A stretch of DNA of 49,974 bases from Bacillus sp. NTK074B (GCF_017303375.1 NZ_JAFKOH010000018.1:1-49974), one strand, 5' to 3'; positions 33,872 through 43,951 are shown, counted from the first letter of the stretch. Made by a program: numbers and translations. The notes: generated by a model from the sequence alone, not told the origin.

Positions 33872-35225
33872 GGGTTACTCCCTCCTTCGGCTCAAACAGG
33901 CTATCATCAATTTCAACACCATGGATCTTCAGACGGTTCAAGCATCTCGGGCGAATACCTGTCGGGACGAATTCTCCTACGACTTCACCATTTTTACCAA
34001 TTCCGGTTCTTTCAAATATGAAAATATCCTGCACTTCGATTTTGTTATGATCATTTACATATACTTCTGAGATGTTCATGATTTTCCTTGATCCATCAGA
34101 TAATCTTTCCGCCTGCACAATGAAATCGAGTGCTCCTACAATGTATTCCCGGATGATATGGGTTGGGAGATCCATCCCGGCCATTACGACCATTCCTTCT
34201 ACACGGCTGATTGCATCTGAAGGGGAGTTGGCGTGGACGGTCGTAATCGATCCTTCATGACCAGTATTCATCGCTTGTAACATATCGAATGCCTCTGAAC
34301 CCCTGACTTCTCCTACAATGATTCGGTCGGGACGCATACGGAGGGCATTCTTGACTAACTGCCGGATTGTGACCTCTCCTGAACCCTCAACGTTTGAAGG
34401 TCTTGCTTCCATACCGACCACACTGGACCGATTCAAGCGTAACTCAGCAGAATCCTCTATGGTTATCACGCGTTCTTTTAAAGGAATGGACTTGGCCATG
34501 GCGTTTAATAGGGTTGTCTTCCCGCTCCCGGTTCCTCCGGAGACAAGGATATTCATTTTTGCTTGGACAATTGCCTCAAGGAAGAATGCCATCTCATTCG
34601 TAAAGGTGTTGTAATTCATGAGGTCTTCCATTTCAAATGGCGTTTTCTTGAATTTCCGGATAGAAATAAGAGTCCCATTCAAACTAATCGGTGGAATGAC
34701 GGCATTTACACGGCTTCCATCCGGTAAGCGGGCATCGACCATTGGAGAGCTTTCATCAATCCGTCTTCCGAGTGGAGCAACAACACGGTCAATAATGTGT
34801 CGTACATGCTCTTCGTCTTTAAATGTGATGTTCGACTTCTGTAGTTGACCATTTTTTTCTATAAATACCTCTGATGGGCCGTTCACCAGGATTTCGGTGA
34901 TGGATTCGTCCTTTAGCAATGCTTCCAGTGGACCGAATCCTACACTTTCATCGATCAAGCGGGAGAGCATCGATTCTTTTTCATGACTTGGAATAACTAC
35001 CTTTTCTTCCGCCATGAATTGATTAATGAGCCTTTCAATCGACAGCCTTCTCTCACCATCTCGTAAACTCGTCAATTCATCTAAATTGGTTTCAGTCAAT
35101 AATCTTGCTTTATAGTGTTCAATCAGCTCATCTATATAAGGATTGGATGAGCTTGATGGTACATTTTCTTCATATTCATACTTCTTATCCGCTTTTCTTT
35201 CGGGGTTTCGTTGAAAGAGTGACAT
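33840..35225 (-). CDS. tadA: Tad pilus secretion ATPase TadA/CpaF
   Basis: 461 aa. Hexameric assembly ATPase that powers Flp pilus extension. Walker A is GGTGSGKT at 230-237; the Asp box, Walker B (RIIVGEVRGSEAFD) and His box (GHEGSITTVHANS) are all present, as is the N-terminal domain RLIDESVGFGPLEALLKDES. Length fits the CpaF family. GGAGGTGG lies 6 bases before the ATG. The single ATPase indicates one motor for assembly and possibly retraction, as reported for other Tad systems. Confidence 0.93.
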   Translation of the reverse strand: MSLFQRNPERKADKKYEYEENVPSSSSNPYIDELIEHYKARLLTETNLDELTSLRDGERRLSIERLINQFMAEEKVVIPSHEKESMLSRLIDESVGFGPLEALLKDESITEILVNGPSEVFIEKNGQLQKSNITFKDEEHVRHIIDRVVAPLGRRIDESSPMVDARLPDGSRVNAVIPPISLNGTLISIRKFKKTPFEMEDLMNYNTFTNEMAFFLEAIVQAKMNILVSGGTGSGKTTLLNAMAKSIPLKERVITIEDSAELRLNRSSVVGMEARPSNVEGSGEVTIRQLVKNALRMRPDRIIVGEVRGSEAFDMLQAMNTGHEGSITTVHANSPSDAISRVEGMVVMAGMDLPTHIIREYIVGALDFIVQAERLSDGSRKIMNISEVYVNDHNKIEVQDIFIFERTGIGKNGEVVGEFVPTGIRPRCLNRLKIHGVEIDDSLFEPKEGVTHAANDGIYSL

Positions 35226-35251
35226 CGTTCCACCTCCCTCTGTTCAAATGT

Positions 35252-36400
35252 TTATTTCAACATAGAAGTAACCCACTTCTGAATATCTTTAGCAGGTGCT
35301 ACTAATTTCTTCTCTTTGATCTCTTTACGTAATGGCTGTCCCTGGTTAATGGCGGCCTGGACTCCTTTAATATCACGTCTGATCTCAGCAGAAACAGGAA
35401 GGTCCACAAATCGCTCCAGATCCTTTTTCGTCAACTCATTTTCCCTGCCTGCAAGATTCACTATCAGCTCCATGTTCTCCAAAGTTTGAGGTCCGAGTCG
35501 CTTTAAAAGATCCTCTACATGTTTCAGAACTCGAATCGCTGGGGTATCCAGGGTCATGACGTAATAGATTCGATCTGCCTCCTCTAGTGCCGTGTAAGTT
35601 TTCACATCAAGGCTTGAAGGTAGGTCTATGATGATAAAGTCATAACATCGTTTGCAGGCTCTCAATAACCTGATAACAAATTCTTCGTCTATCTTTTCTG
35701 CCATTTCTGCATCCCTTGGGCTGACTAACACTTCGAGTTTTGAAAATGGCTCACTTTCAGAAATATTCTTAATGTGATGTTCATTCAATTCATTGATAAC
35801 CGGCTGCAAATCAATCAGCGACCGATTGCTTTCAATTCCTAAGTACGTTTCGGAACCGCCGTACTGCAAATTAAAGTCGATGTGAATGACCTGTGCAGTC
35901 GATTCAAGCTTTAAGGTTTGAGCAAAGGCGGTGCTTAAGAGTGTTTTCCCCACTCCGCCCTTCCCGCTGTAAAAAGAAAAGATCTGTCCTTTTCCCCGCT
36001 TATACGTCCCTGAAGAAACAGCCGTTTCTGATCGTGATTGGTACTGTTGTAAAATATGGCTGACCCGTTCTCGAAGTGATTTCTCTTCGTCGGGTAAAAT
36101 GATGAAATCCTCAGCGCCTGCTCTTGTCATTTCTCTAAGTAGCTCAAAATCTTGTTCAGTATGTACATATAGAGCCGAGGCGTTGGGGAAATCCCGATAG
36201 AGTTCTTTGATCATAGATCCCGTTGTACTGTTTTCTCCTGTATAAAAGATCACGACACCAGGCTCATACTTTCTTAATTCTGTGGCCCAGGAATTTTCAG
36301 GGATCTGAATCACTTCATAAGTGGTATTCAAGCCTTCTATTAAATGTTGACTTAACTCATTCTCTTCTCCGATGAGGAAGATCTGATATTCCTTACTCAT
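35252..36400 (-). CDS. tadZ: Tad pilus localisation ATPase TadZ/CpaE
   Basis: 382 aa. An N-terminal receiver-like domain (about 1-120, LRKYEPGVVIFYTGENS...) is joined to a MinD/ParA-type ATPase with the deviant Walker A GKGGVGKT (146-153) and DFIIIDLPSSLD. TadZ places the pilus machinery at its cell site and recruits other Tad proteins (established in Gram-negatives). It lies between cpaB and tadA with short gaps. Confidence 0.9.
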   Translation of the reverse strand: MSKEYQIFLIGEENELSQHLIEGLNTTYEVIQIPENSWATELRKYEPGVVIFYTGENSTTGSMIKELYRDFPNASALYVHTEQDFELLREMTRAGAEDFIILPDEEKSLRERVSHILQQYQSRSETAVSSGTYKRGKGQIFSFYSGKGGVGKTLLSTAFAQTLKLESTAQVIHIDFNLQYGGSETYLGIESNRSLIDLQPVINELNEHHIKNISESEPFSKLEVLVSPRDAEMAEKIDEEFVIRLLRACKRCYDFIIIDLPSSLDVKTYTALEEADRIYYVMTLDTPAIRVLKHVEDLLKRLGPQTLENMELIVNLAGRENELTKKDLERFVDLPVSAEIRRDIKGVQAAINQGQPLRKEIKEKKLVAPAKDIQKWVTSMLK

Positions 36401-36428
36401 AAGGTCCCTCCGTTATCTATATCACTCA

Positions 36429-37217
36429 CTATTGTTGTTTAGGTTTCTCTTCAGGCTTTGAAGGTTTCTGCTCTTCTTTGGGTTTTTGTTCTTCTTTTGG
36501 CTTTTCTTCTTTTTTAGGCTCTTCTGCTGGTTTCTTTTGTTCTGCCGGTTTCGCTTCAGCAGGAGGATTTTCCTTTTCTGTATCTGCAGCCTTTTCTTTT
36601 GCTTCTTGCTTACCGACATTTGCTTTAATGACCCTTAAGCTGTCTGCGTAATTCTGCATATGAATCAGTTCAGGTGCTTTGTCGATAGACACTTCCAATT
36701 GAACACCTTTGAATTTATTATCCTTCTTTGCCGTCCTTGCAACCTTCACGTCCTTCATGAATACACTCGTCTCTTCTTTCCCGTTAAATCGATGAGAGAC
36801 TATGATATCCACCCGGTCCAGTGCTTCCAATGGTTCATCAAAGAAAACCCGCTCATTTTGCATCAATGTGATCAGTCGATTATTTTCATCCACAACGGAG
36901 GAAGCTTCCTTCAGGATATTCTTTGTGATGACATCCCCTTCAGATAAGGGAACGACAGAGACTTTATTCACTAGTTCATCTACATTTGTAATATGGTAGC
37001 TTTTTAAAAACTTCTTTGGGATTTCATCGGTCATCACATTCTCTGGCGTAATGAGGGAGCGTGATGAAATCTCTTTGCTCGCTACATAGATTTTGACGCT
37101 TGTTCCTAAGTTTGTATTCAATGCTTGTACTTTCTTAAGAACAAGGAACCCTGCTGTAGCGGCTAATAACACGGATAATACTATAAAAATAATCGCTTTT
37201 CTCTTTGACTCAAGCAT
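36429..37217 (-). CDS. cpaB: CpaB/RcpC-like pilus assembly protein (SAF domain)
   Basis: 262 aa. N-terminal anchor helix (AIIFIVLSVLLAATAGFLVL), a SAF domain (SSRSLITPENVMTDEIPK ... LSEGDVITKNIL) and a CpaB C-domain (QNERVFFDEPLEALDRVDII). The last ~55 residues are a K/E/P repeat tail (KPKEEQKPKEEQKP) that probably spans the cell wall. First gene of the Tad operon. In Gram-negatives CpaB works at the secretin; here there is no secretin, as expected in a Gram-positive cell. A reading frame over the tail in another frame is a low-complexity shadow. Confidence 0.87.
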   Translation of the reverse strand: MLESKRKAIIFIVLSVLLAATAGFLVLKKVQALNTNLGTSVKIYVASKEISSRSLITPENVMTDEIPKKFLKSYHITNVDELVNKVSVVPLSEGDVITKNILKEASSVVDENNRLITLMQNERVFFDEPLEALDRVDIIVSHRFNGKEETSVFMKDVKVARTAKKDNKFKGVQLEVSIDKAPELIHMQNYADSLRVIKANVGKQEAKEKAADTEKENPPAEAKPAEQKKPAEEPKKEEKPKEEQKPKEEQKPSKPEEKPKQQ

Positions 37218-37822
37218 CCTGTGCGTTCCTTCCTTTCACTCGACAGATGGTCATATGTTTTCGGTACCATCCAAAGCTGATGTCTTTGTTTTCTATCTGG
37301 TTTGCATGGTAAATACATTTTGGTGTGTGCTTATATGAAGAATACTCCCCCCACTTCTAGTTGTATCTACGAACCAAAAGACAAAACAATGTCACATTCC
37401 CCTCAAAATGATCCGTTAGTATGAGTTTTGAAGAAAATGGAATTAATTCTATCCTTATTTACCACGAATTTCATGTTTAAAAACTCTTCATTGTAAAATA
37501 CTGATACTTTTTTTCTATACTATAATTATCACTGGTAACCGGGGACGTCAATCCGACAAAGTTTTTGTCGGATTTTGTCTGTTAGTATTGAACTATTTTA
37601 TTAATTTTTCCATAGCCAAAAGTAGGTATTATGTAGAGCTACGAAAGGTTTATTTCCGTTTTTTCAACAGTTCATTTGAAGTCTATAGTGGTAATTATTA
37701 GGTGTTTTATTACAAGTATTAAAATTGGTAGGTAATTGGAATCATTTGTGGATGAAGTGTGACTGAATCCCATCATTTTTATATTGAACGAATTTTCCAA
37801 ATTCAAGTAGCATCATATTATT
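37218..37822. other. Intergenic stretch with the expected Tad promoter region; no gene seen
   Basis: About 600 bases with no supported gene. It should contain the cpaB promoter; a weak candidate on the minus strand is TTGACG, 17 bases, TAATTA at about 37525-37555, which would give a leader of roughly 300 bases. At 37550-37576 there is a 10-bp hairpin ATCCGACAAA / TTTGTCGGAT. No c-di-GMP or other known riboswitch is recognisable. Confidence 0.5.
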
Positions 37823-37854
37823 GAAAAAAGCCATCCGGTCACGCCGGATGGCTC
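37823..37854 (-). terminator. Rho-independent terminator after the AlaX gene
   Basis: Minus strand GCCATCCGG / CCGGATGGC stem with short loop, followed by TTTTTTC. Confidence 0.9.
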
Positions 37855-37864
37855 TTCTTGTTCT

Positions 37865-39052
37865 TTATAATTCGTTCACCAGTTGATCAAGGAGTTCTTC
37901 CTTAGTGATAACCGCTTCACCACCGCCTTGAACAAACGATTCTTTCCCGCCGCCTTTTCCATTGATGAGCGGGAATACTTTTTGTGCTACTTCTCTTAGG
38001 TTAATGGTTGGTAACGACCCCTTTACCGCTACGAGCTGAAGCTTTTGATCATTATGCACGACCAGCATCACAATCGCATCTTCTCTCTTAGAGACGATAT
38101 GCTGGGCGATCTTCTGGAGTTCCTGGATCGGCCGTTCACTGTAAGCTTTTTGAATGAGCGTATAGTCATCTTTTTGAATTCCGAGTAATCCTTCCGCTTC
38201 ATATGACAGCAGGACTTCTTTCAATTCTTCGAGTGCTTTTTCCTGCTCTTTCTGTTTGGCGATCAGCTGCTCGGCTGTCGGCACCATCGTTTCTTCTGGT
38301 ACCTGGAGTACACTTGTGAGCTCTTTCAGCAGTACATGCTTCCGGTGAAGTTGATAGAGGACCCTGTCACCGCAGATAAATTGCAGGCGGATATGGCCTT
38401 TGTGCTTTTCCCAATCAAGGATCTTGATGGCTCCGACTTCGCTCGTGGAACGTGGATGGGTTCCGCCGCAACCGTTATAGTCGAAGTCCGGGATGATGAC
38501 GAGGCGGATTTCTCCTGTGACGGATGGCTGTTTGCGCAATGGATAACTGGACAGTTCCGTTTCCGTCACCCACTTCGTCTCGATTGGACGAGCTTCCCTG
38601 ATGATTTGGTTGGCGAGTTCTTCTGCTTTCAGTGCATCCGACTCGCTTATATCACTTACGTTTAAGTCGATGGTGAGGAACTCTTTCCCGAGATGAAAGC
38701 TGGTCGTCTCGTATTGAAGCGCTTCTGCAAACGCGGCGGACAGGATATGCTGACCGGCGTGCTGCTGCATATGATCGAATCGGCGTTGCCAATCGACCTG
38801 TCCTTCGATAACACCTGAAACATCATCAAACGGTTCTTCTATGTAATGACGGATCTCTCCGTTCACTTCTTCCACATTGATCATCCGCTTATCCTGTAAT
38901 GTACCCGTATCATGGGGCTGGCCGCCGCCTGTTGGATAGAAAGCCGTCTCTTCTAATACGACGTACCAGCCTGACTCATCCTGCTGCTGCTCCTGAATGG
39001 ATGTTTCAAAGCTTCTCATATAGGCATCTTGATAGTATTGTTTGACTGTCAT
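37865..39052 (-). CDS. Alanyl-tRNA editing protein (AlaX-L)
   Basis: 395 aa. Free-standing editing domain that hydrolyses misacylated Ser-tRNA(Ala) or Gly-tRNA(Ala). The zinc ligands are HAGQH (about residues 98-102) and CGGTH (about 195-199), with FYPTGGGQPHDTG at the N-terminus. The C-terminal region has the DHHA1-like INGKGGGKESFVQGGG. GAGGGTTACC precedes the ATG. It ends in a strong terminator and separates the housekeeping block from the Tad island. Confidence 0.92.
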   Translation of the reverse strand: MTVKQYYQDAYMRSFETSIQEQQQDESGWYVVLEETAFYPTGGGQPHDTGTLQDKRMINVEEVNGEIRHYIEEPFDDVSGVIEGQVDWQRRFDHMQQHAGQHILSAAFAEALQYETTSFHLGKEFLTIDLNVSDISESDALKAEELANQIIREARPIETKWVTETELSSYPLRKQPSVTGEIRLVIIPDFDYNGCGGTHPRSTSEVGAIKILDWEKHKGHIRLQFICGDRVLYQLHRKHVLLKELTSVLQVPEETMVPTAEQLIAKQKEQEKALEELKEVLLSYEAEGLLGIQKDDYTLIQKAYSERPIQELQKIAQHIVSKREDAIVMLVVHNDQKLQLVAVKGSLPTINLREVAQKVFPLINGKGGGKESFVQGGGEAVITKEELLDQLVNEL

Positions 39053-39116
39053 CGGTAACCCTCTTTCTGAACTGTTCTATCCATACTTTATCATAAGAAG
39101 GATGGATGGAACCACG

Positions 39117-39269
39117 TCAGTCCCTTGGCTTCTGCTCAATCGATATCGACACCGTCCCGACCTGCTCCCACGGAATGTTCCATCGTCTTTCGAATTCTTC
39201 CTTTGCCACTTCGTCTCCTTCAATGACCCGTTCTACCAGTGTCCTGAGTTTCATCGTTGTGTAGATCAC
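39117..39269 (-). CDS. Small ORF upstream of AlaX gene (50 aa, hypothetical)
   Basis: Minus strand frame from a GTG with AGGTGA 5 bases upstream. The product starts MIYTTMKLRTLVERVIEGDE and ends VSISIEQKPRD, with a balanced, charged composition that looks coding. No match recognised. Below the usual size cutoff; 64 bases separate it from the AlaX gene. Confidence 0.5.
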   Translation of the reverse strand: MIYTTMKLRTLVERVIEGDEVAKEEFERRWNIPWEQVGTVSISIEQKPRD

Positions 39270-39522
39270 ATTATCACCTGCTTTTGTATAGTTAAAAAGT
39301 AGAAGTCACACGTAGTATACGTAAATCGTATTAGCATGGATGTGTTTTTATCGTACTTTTTGCCTATTTGGTGAGTTTGTAAACGTTTGGGCTCTCTTAT
39401 AGGGAAAAAAGTGGTCACTCCGGCCACTAAATAGCAGGATTGATATGTCATTCGATTAGTATAAAGCGTTTTTCCAGCAACGGGTATAGGTTTGTGTACC
39501 TCACATAGTCTAACATCAGTTT
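39270..39522. other. Intergenic stretch, no gene seen
   Basis: No supported gene. A 95-codon minus-strand frame over part of it starts at a TTG without a ribosome-binding site and has a composition unlike its neighbours. No clear promoter was found. Confidence 0.5.
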
Positions 39523-39574
39523 TTATTTTCAAAAACGAACCTTTTATTTTCAAAACCTAAAACTTATTTTCAAA
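39523..39574. repeat. Three exact 11-mers at ~20-bp spacing
   Basis: TTATTTTCAAA occurs at 39523, 39544 and 39564, that is, 21 and 20 bases apart (two helical turns). It lies between the groEL terminator and the upstream genes. This is what a cooperative DNA-binding site array looks like, but no regulator is identified. Confidence 0.7.
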
Positions 39575-39589
39575 TCCAAGTTTTCTCAT

Positions 39590-39632
39590 AAAAAAAGAAG
39601 CCCCCAAAAGTTCACCGAACTCTTGAGAAGCC
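39590..39632 (-). terminator. Rho-independent terminator after groEL
   Basis: Minus strand CTTCTCAAGAGTTC / GAACTTTTGGGGG stem (several G-U pairs) followed by CTTCTTTTTTT. Confidence 0.85.
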
Positions 39633-39702
39633 TCTCTTTATTCACCTCTATGTGAGTAAAACGCAAGCATTTCACTCTAATCAAGGGAATGGGGATGATG
39701 AA

Positions 39703-41358
<1,656 letters not shown>

Positions 41359-41391
41359 TTAAATTAATTAAATTTTATATACGAAGTTTGA

Positions 41392-41679
41392 TTATTCGCC
41401 AACTACAGCCAGAATATCGCTATCGCGAAGGATCAGGTATTCTGTGCCTTGGTATTTCACTTCTGTACCAGCGTATTTAGAGAAAATGATCCGATCGCCG
41501 ACAGCTACCTCAAGAGCAACGCGCTCACCGTTGTCAAGAATGCGACCAGTACCTACAGCCATCACTTTACCTTCTTGTGGCTTTTCCTTAGCGGAATCCG
41601 GTAGCACAATACCGCTTGCTGTTTTTTCTTCTGACTCAACTAGCTCGATAACGACGCGATCACCTAGTGGTTTTAACAA
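41392..41679 (-). CDS. groES: Co-chaperonin GroES (Hsp10)
   Basis: 95 aa. Starts at a TTG ([20 protein letters not shown] after it), with AAGGAGG 8 bases upstream; the frame is open three codons further to another TTG with poor spacing. The mobile loop ([16 protein letters not shown]) and [18 protein letters not shown] are conserved. Caps the GroEL chamber. CIRCE and a sigma-A promoter lie upstream. Confidence 0.97.
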   Translation of the reverse strand: MLKPLGDRVVIELVESEEKTASGIVLPDSAKEKPQEGKVMAVGTGRILDNGERVALEVAVGDRIIFSKYAGTEVKYQGTEYLILRDSDILAVVGE

Positions 41680-41716
41680 GTGAAACAACCTCCTTGAAAT
41701 ATGTAAATGATATTTA

Positions 41717-41743
41717 TTAGCACTCGCACTCTGTGAGTGCTAA
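41717..41743. promoter_or_regulatory. CIRCE operator (HrcA binding site)
   Basis: TTAGCACTC, 9 bases, GAGTGCTAA: the perfect CIRCE inverted repeat between the groE promoter and groES. HrcA represses groESL from it until heat or protein stress (established). Confidence 0.98.
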
Positions 41744-41750
41744 CACAACT

Positions 41751-41782
41751 ATTATATTAATTAATTCGTTTTCATTTTGCAA
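41751..41782 (-). promoter_or_regulatory. Sigma-A promoter of groESL
   Basis: Minus strand TTGCAA, 17 bases, TAATAT (or TATAAT with 20-base spacing), immediately upstream of CIRCE. Confidence 0.72.
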
Positions 41783-41887
41783 GACTCCTGCTTAAATTTT
41801 TTTTCGTCATATTTCTCTTTTTTTCACACGCCCCTCTCCTATGCCCTCCGTTCCCCATATATTCCAGGACGAATGAAACCCTTAAAT

Positions 41888-41916
41888 TTGAACAGTTCCG
41901 CTTTTCTTAGTAGAAT
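41888..41916 (+). promoter_or_regulatory. Sigma-A promoter of the CPBP protease gene
   Basis: TTGAAC, 17 bases, TAGAAT on the plus strand. Transcription would start at about 41923, which excludes the far upstream TTG as the start codon of the next gene. Confidence 0.7.
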
Positions 41917-41972
41917 TGTACAGGAGTTATAAGCTTGATCGTTATCTTACAGGTGCTAAAGGAGATCAAACG

Positions 41973-42716
41973 TTGAAAAAACATTTTGGATTTATCTTAA
42001 TTGCCTATATCGTCATGCAGCTTTCAAGCATTGTCGGGGTACCCCTTTTATATAAGATCGGTGTCGACGTCCTCGGTAAGCCCGATGAGGCGGTACGGAG
42101 CCTTGTCCCTGGATATTGGCTCGTCATCAGCTTCACGCTGACCCTACTCATTGTGGGAGGCATCTTAAGGAAAAGCGAAACAAGTACCCGGCTTGAACGG
42201 AGTGCTCCCATGGGAGCCGGCCGTTCGATTGTTTGGGCGGTTCTCGGGATCTTCATGGCCTTCATCGCTCAGTCGGTTGCCATACAAGTCGAATATGCTT
42301 TAGGAATTCAAATGGGATCTGAAAATACTCAGATGATCATCGGCATCATTGAAAAAGTGCCATTATCCATGCTGGTTGCGGCCATCATCGGACCCATTCT
42401 GGAAGAGATCGTATTCAGGAAGATCATATTCGGCGTTCTTTACGAGAAGATGCATTTCTTCTTCGCCGCTCTCATCAGTTCGGTCATCTTCGCTCTTGCC
42501 CATTTCGAGCCGGAGCATGTGATCCTGTATTCCGCAATGGGCTTCACCTTCGCCTTTCTTTATGTAAAAACGAAGCGGATCCTGGTGCCAATATTTGCTC
42601 ACGTTGCCATGAATACAACGGTGGTTCTAATGCAATCTATCTATAAGGACGAAATCGAAAAAATGATGAACGAAGCTGAAAAAATACAAGGATTTATTGG
42701 AGGATTATTTCTATGA
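41973..42716 (+). CDS. ydiL: CPBP-family intramembrane metalloprotease (YdiL-like)
   Basis: 247 aa, about seven membrane segments. The CPBP/Abi motifs are visible: EEIVFRKIIFG (EExxxR), FALAHF and HVAMNTT (glutamate, arginine and histidines of the glutamic-type CAAX protease fold). The frame is open to 41916, but that codon lies inside the promoter -10. AAAGGAG lies 8 bases before the TTG chosen, and MKKHFGFILIAYIVMQ matches B. subtilis YdiL. Substrate not known. It overlaps ydiK by four bases (ATGA). Confidence 0.88.
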   Translation: MKKHFGFILIAYIVMQLSSIVGVPLLYKIGVDVLGKPDEAVRSLVPGYWLVISFTLTLLIVGGILRKSETSTRLERSAPMGAGRSIVWAVLGIFMAFIAQSVAIQVEYALGIQMGSENTQMIIGIIEKVPLSMLVAAIIGPILEEIVFRKIIFGVLYEKMHFFFAALISSVIFALAHFEPEHVILYSAMGFTFAFLYVKTKRILVPIFAHVAMNTTVVLMQSIYKDEIEKMMNEAEKIQGFIGGLFL

Positions 42717-42922
42717 GGAGATCACCATTATTCTCAGGAGTGATCTATCTCCTTCTCGGTGTGCTCTTCACATACTTCGCTGTACAAAACGTACAGAATG
42801 ATGAAGGTTGGGGATTTTTCACGTATATGCTGATCTTTCTTGCCACCCTGGACTTCGGTTCCGGGTTACGGATGGTCATGCTGCATTTCAAGATCAAAAA
42901 ACAAGTAAAGAACAAAAAATAA
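42713..42922 (+). CDS. ydiK: YdiK-family small membrane protein (DUF4305)
   Basis: 69 aa, two membrane helices (SGVIYLLLGVLFTYFAV and TYMLIFLATLDFGSGLRMV) and a basic tail (KIKKQVKNKK). The ATG overlaps the ydiL stop, so they are translated together. Same pair as in B. subtilis, next to groES. Function unknown. Confidence 0.85.
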   Translation: MRRSPLFSGVIYLLLGVLFTYFAVQNVQNDEGWGFFTYMLIFLATLDFGSGLRMVMLHFKIKKQVKNKK

Positions 42923-42950
42923 GGATTGATCATTTGATCAATCCTTATTT
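42919..42950. terminator. Bidirectional terminator between ydiK and tatC
   Basis: AATAAGGATTGATCA / TGATCAATCCTTATT is an almost perfect palindrome with A/T tails on both sides. It ends the plus-strand ydiLK and the minus-strand tat transcripts and overlaps the last codons of tatC. Confidence 0.85.
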
Positions 42951-43720
42951 ATATTCTTGAACTGTTCCATTTCAAGCTTCTGCTCCGCTTCCAGCACCTT
43001 TTTGTATCCGATCTTGGAAATCCATATACTGATTTCATATAAAAGCAGCAAAGGAACCGTCACCATCATATGGGATACGATATCCGGCGGTGTAATGAAG
43101 GCCGCAACGACCAACAGGATGAAGTAAGCCACTTTCCTCATTTGTGCCAACAGCATCGGCGTAACGATTCCCAAGCGCGTCAGGAATAGCATGATGACCG
43201 GAAGCTGAAATAAAAATCCGAATGGGATGGTGATTTGAAACAGGAAGTGAAAGTATTCATTAATACCGATCACTTGCTGGATGTTCAGATTGTTCGATAA
43301 ACCCATCATAAATTTCACAACATATGGAAACAAAATAAAATATGAAAATGACAATCCACCTAAGAAAAGCAAAAGAGAAATCGGTATGTAACTTAGGGTT
43401 ACCTTTCTCTCTCTCTCATATAAGCCAGGACTTATGAATGACCATACCTGAAATAAGATAAGGGGTGATGTCATGATGATGGCAATGAACATGATCATTT
43501 CCATATAGATTTTGAGAGGGTCCGTGATCCGAAAGGCGTTCATCGTCAGCTGTTTCGCTTCATCGGCATGCTGTAAATATCGAATTAGCGGTTCCGCAAG
43601 AAAGAAGCTCACGATGACCGCTAACAAGAAGAAAACGACTACAAACATGAGTCGTTTTTGCAATTCTCCTATATGTTCATAGACTGTCATGTCTCTTTGA
43701 CTTTGGCTCATGGCGTTCAT
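42938..43720 (-). CDS. tatC: Sec-independent translocase protein TatC
   Basis: 260 aa, six membrane segments with the TatC hallmarks EHIGELQKRLM near the N-terminus, SFISPGLYERERK (signal-peptide binding loop) and GINEYFHFLFQITIPFG. Receives twin-arginine signal peptides of folded proteins and works with TatA. TAGGGTAGG lies close to the first ATG; a second ATG three codons in (43711) has better spacing, so the exact start is not certain. It follows tatA by six bases. Confidence 0.95.
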   Translation of the reverse strand: MNAMSQSQRDMTVYEHIGELQKRLMFVVVFFLLAVIVSFFLAEPLIRYLQHADEAKQLTMNAFRITDPLKIYMEMIMFIAIIMTSPLILFQVWSFISPGLYERERKVTLSYIPISLLLFLGGLSFSYFILFPYVVKFMMGLSNNLNIQQVIGINEYFHFLFQITIPFGFLFQLPVIMLFLTRLGIVTPMLLAQMRKVAYFILLVVAAFITPPDIVSHMMVTVPLLLLYEISIWISKIGYKKVLEAEQKLEMEQFKNINKD

Positions 43721-43726
43721 CCTACC

Positions 43727-43897
43727 CTACTTAGCTTTTTTGCTATTATCGTCCTCATCATCTGCTAAGCCCTTTGTTGCATTCTTGAATTCGCGTAATG
43801 TATTCCCAGCCGCTTTTCCTAACTCGGGCAATTTCTTCGGTCCAAAGATCAGTAAAGCCACGATGGTAATTAATACGATACTACCTGCACCTAACAT
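43727..43897 (-). CDS. tatA: Sec-independent translocase protein TatA
   Basis: 56 aa, too short for many gene callers. AGGAGG lies 8 bases before the ATG. It reads MLGAGSIVLITIVALLIFGP, then KKLPELGKAAGNTLREF and an acidic/basic tail ending NSKKAK: one membrane helix, the conserved FGPKKLPELG hinge and an amphipathic helix, the standard TatA layout. Forms the pore ring; no separate TatB, as usual for Bacillus. Confidence 0.96.
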   Translation of the reverse strand: MLGAGSIVLITIVALLIFGPKKLPELGKAAGNTLREFKNATKGLADDEDDNSKKAK

Positions 43898-43951
43898 AAT
43901 GAGACACCTCCTCTTTTACCATTCTATCATAACGTAAATATGAAGAATTTT

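Noticed and set aside
36422..36619. Open frame with a lysine/asparagine-rich product
   Set aside because: It is an out-of-frame reading of the K/E/P repeat tail of cpaB; low-complexity shadow.
14395..37217. Prophage or integrative element as the source of the accessory region
   Set aside because: No integrase, transposase, phage structural or conjugation gene and no tRNA-flanked direct repeats at the borders were seen; it looks like a chromosomal locus evolving by local recombination.
37218..37560. c-di-GMP riboswitch in front of the Tad operon
   Set aside because: Expected for a pilus operon, but none of the conserved class I or II core sequence was found.
39266..39553. 95-codon minus-strand frame upstream of the AlaX gene
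   Set aside because: TTG start with no ribosome-binding site, unusual composition, covers the triple 11-mer repeat, and overlaps the better-supported 50-aa frame.
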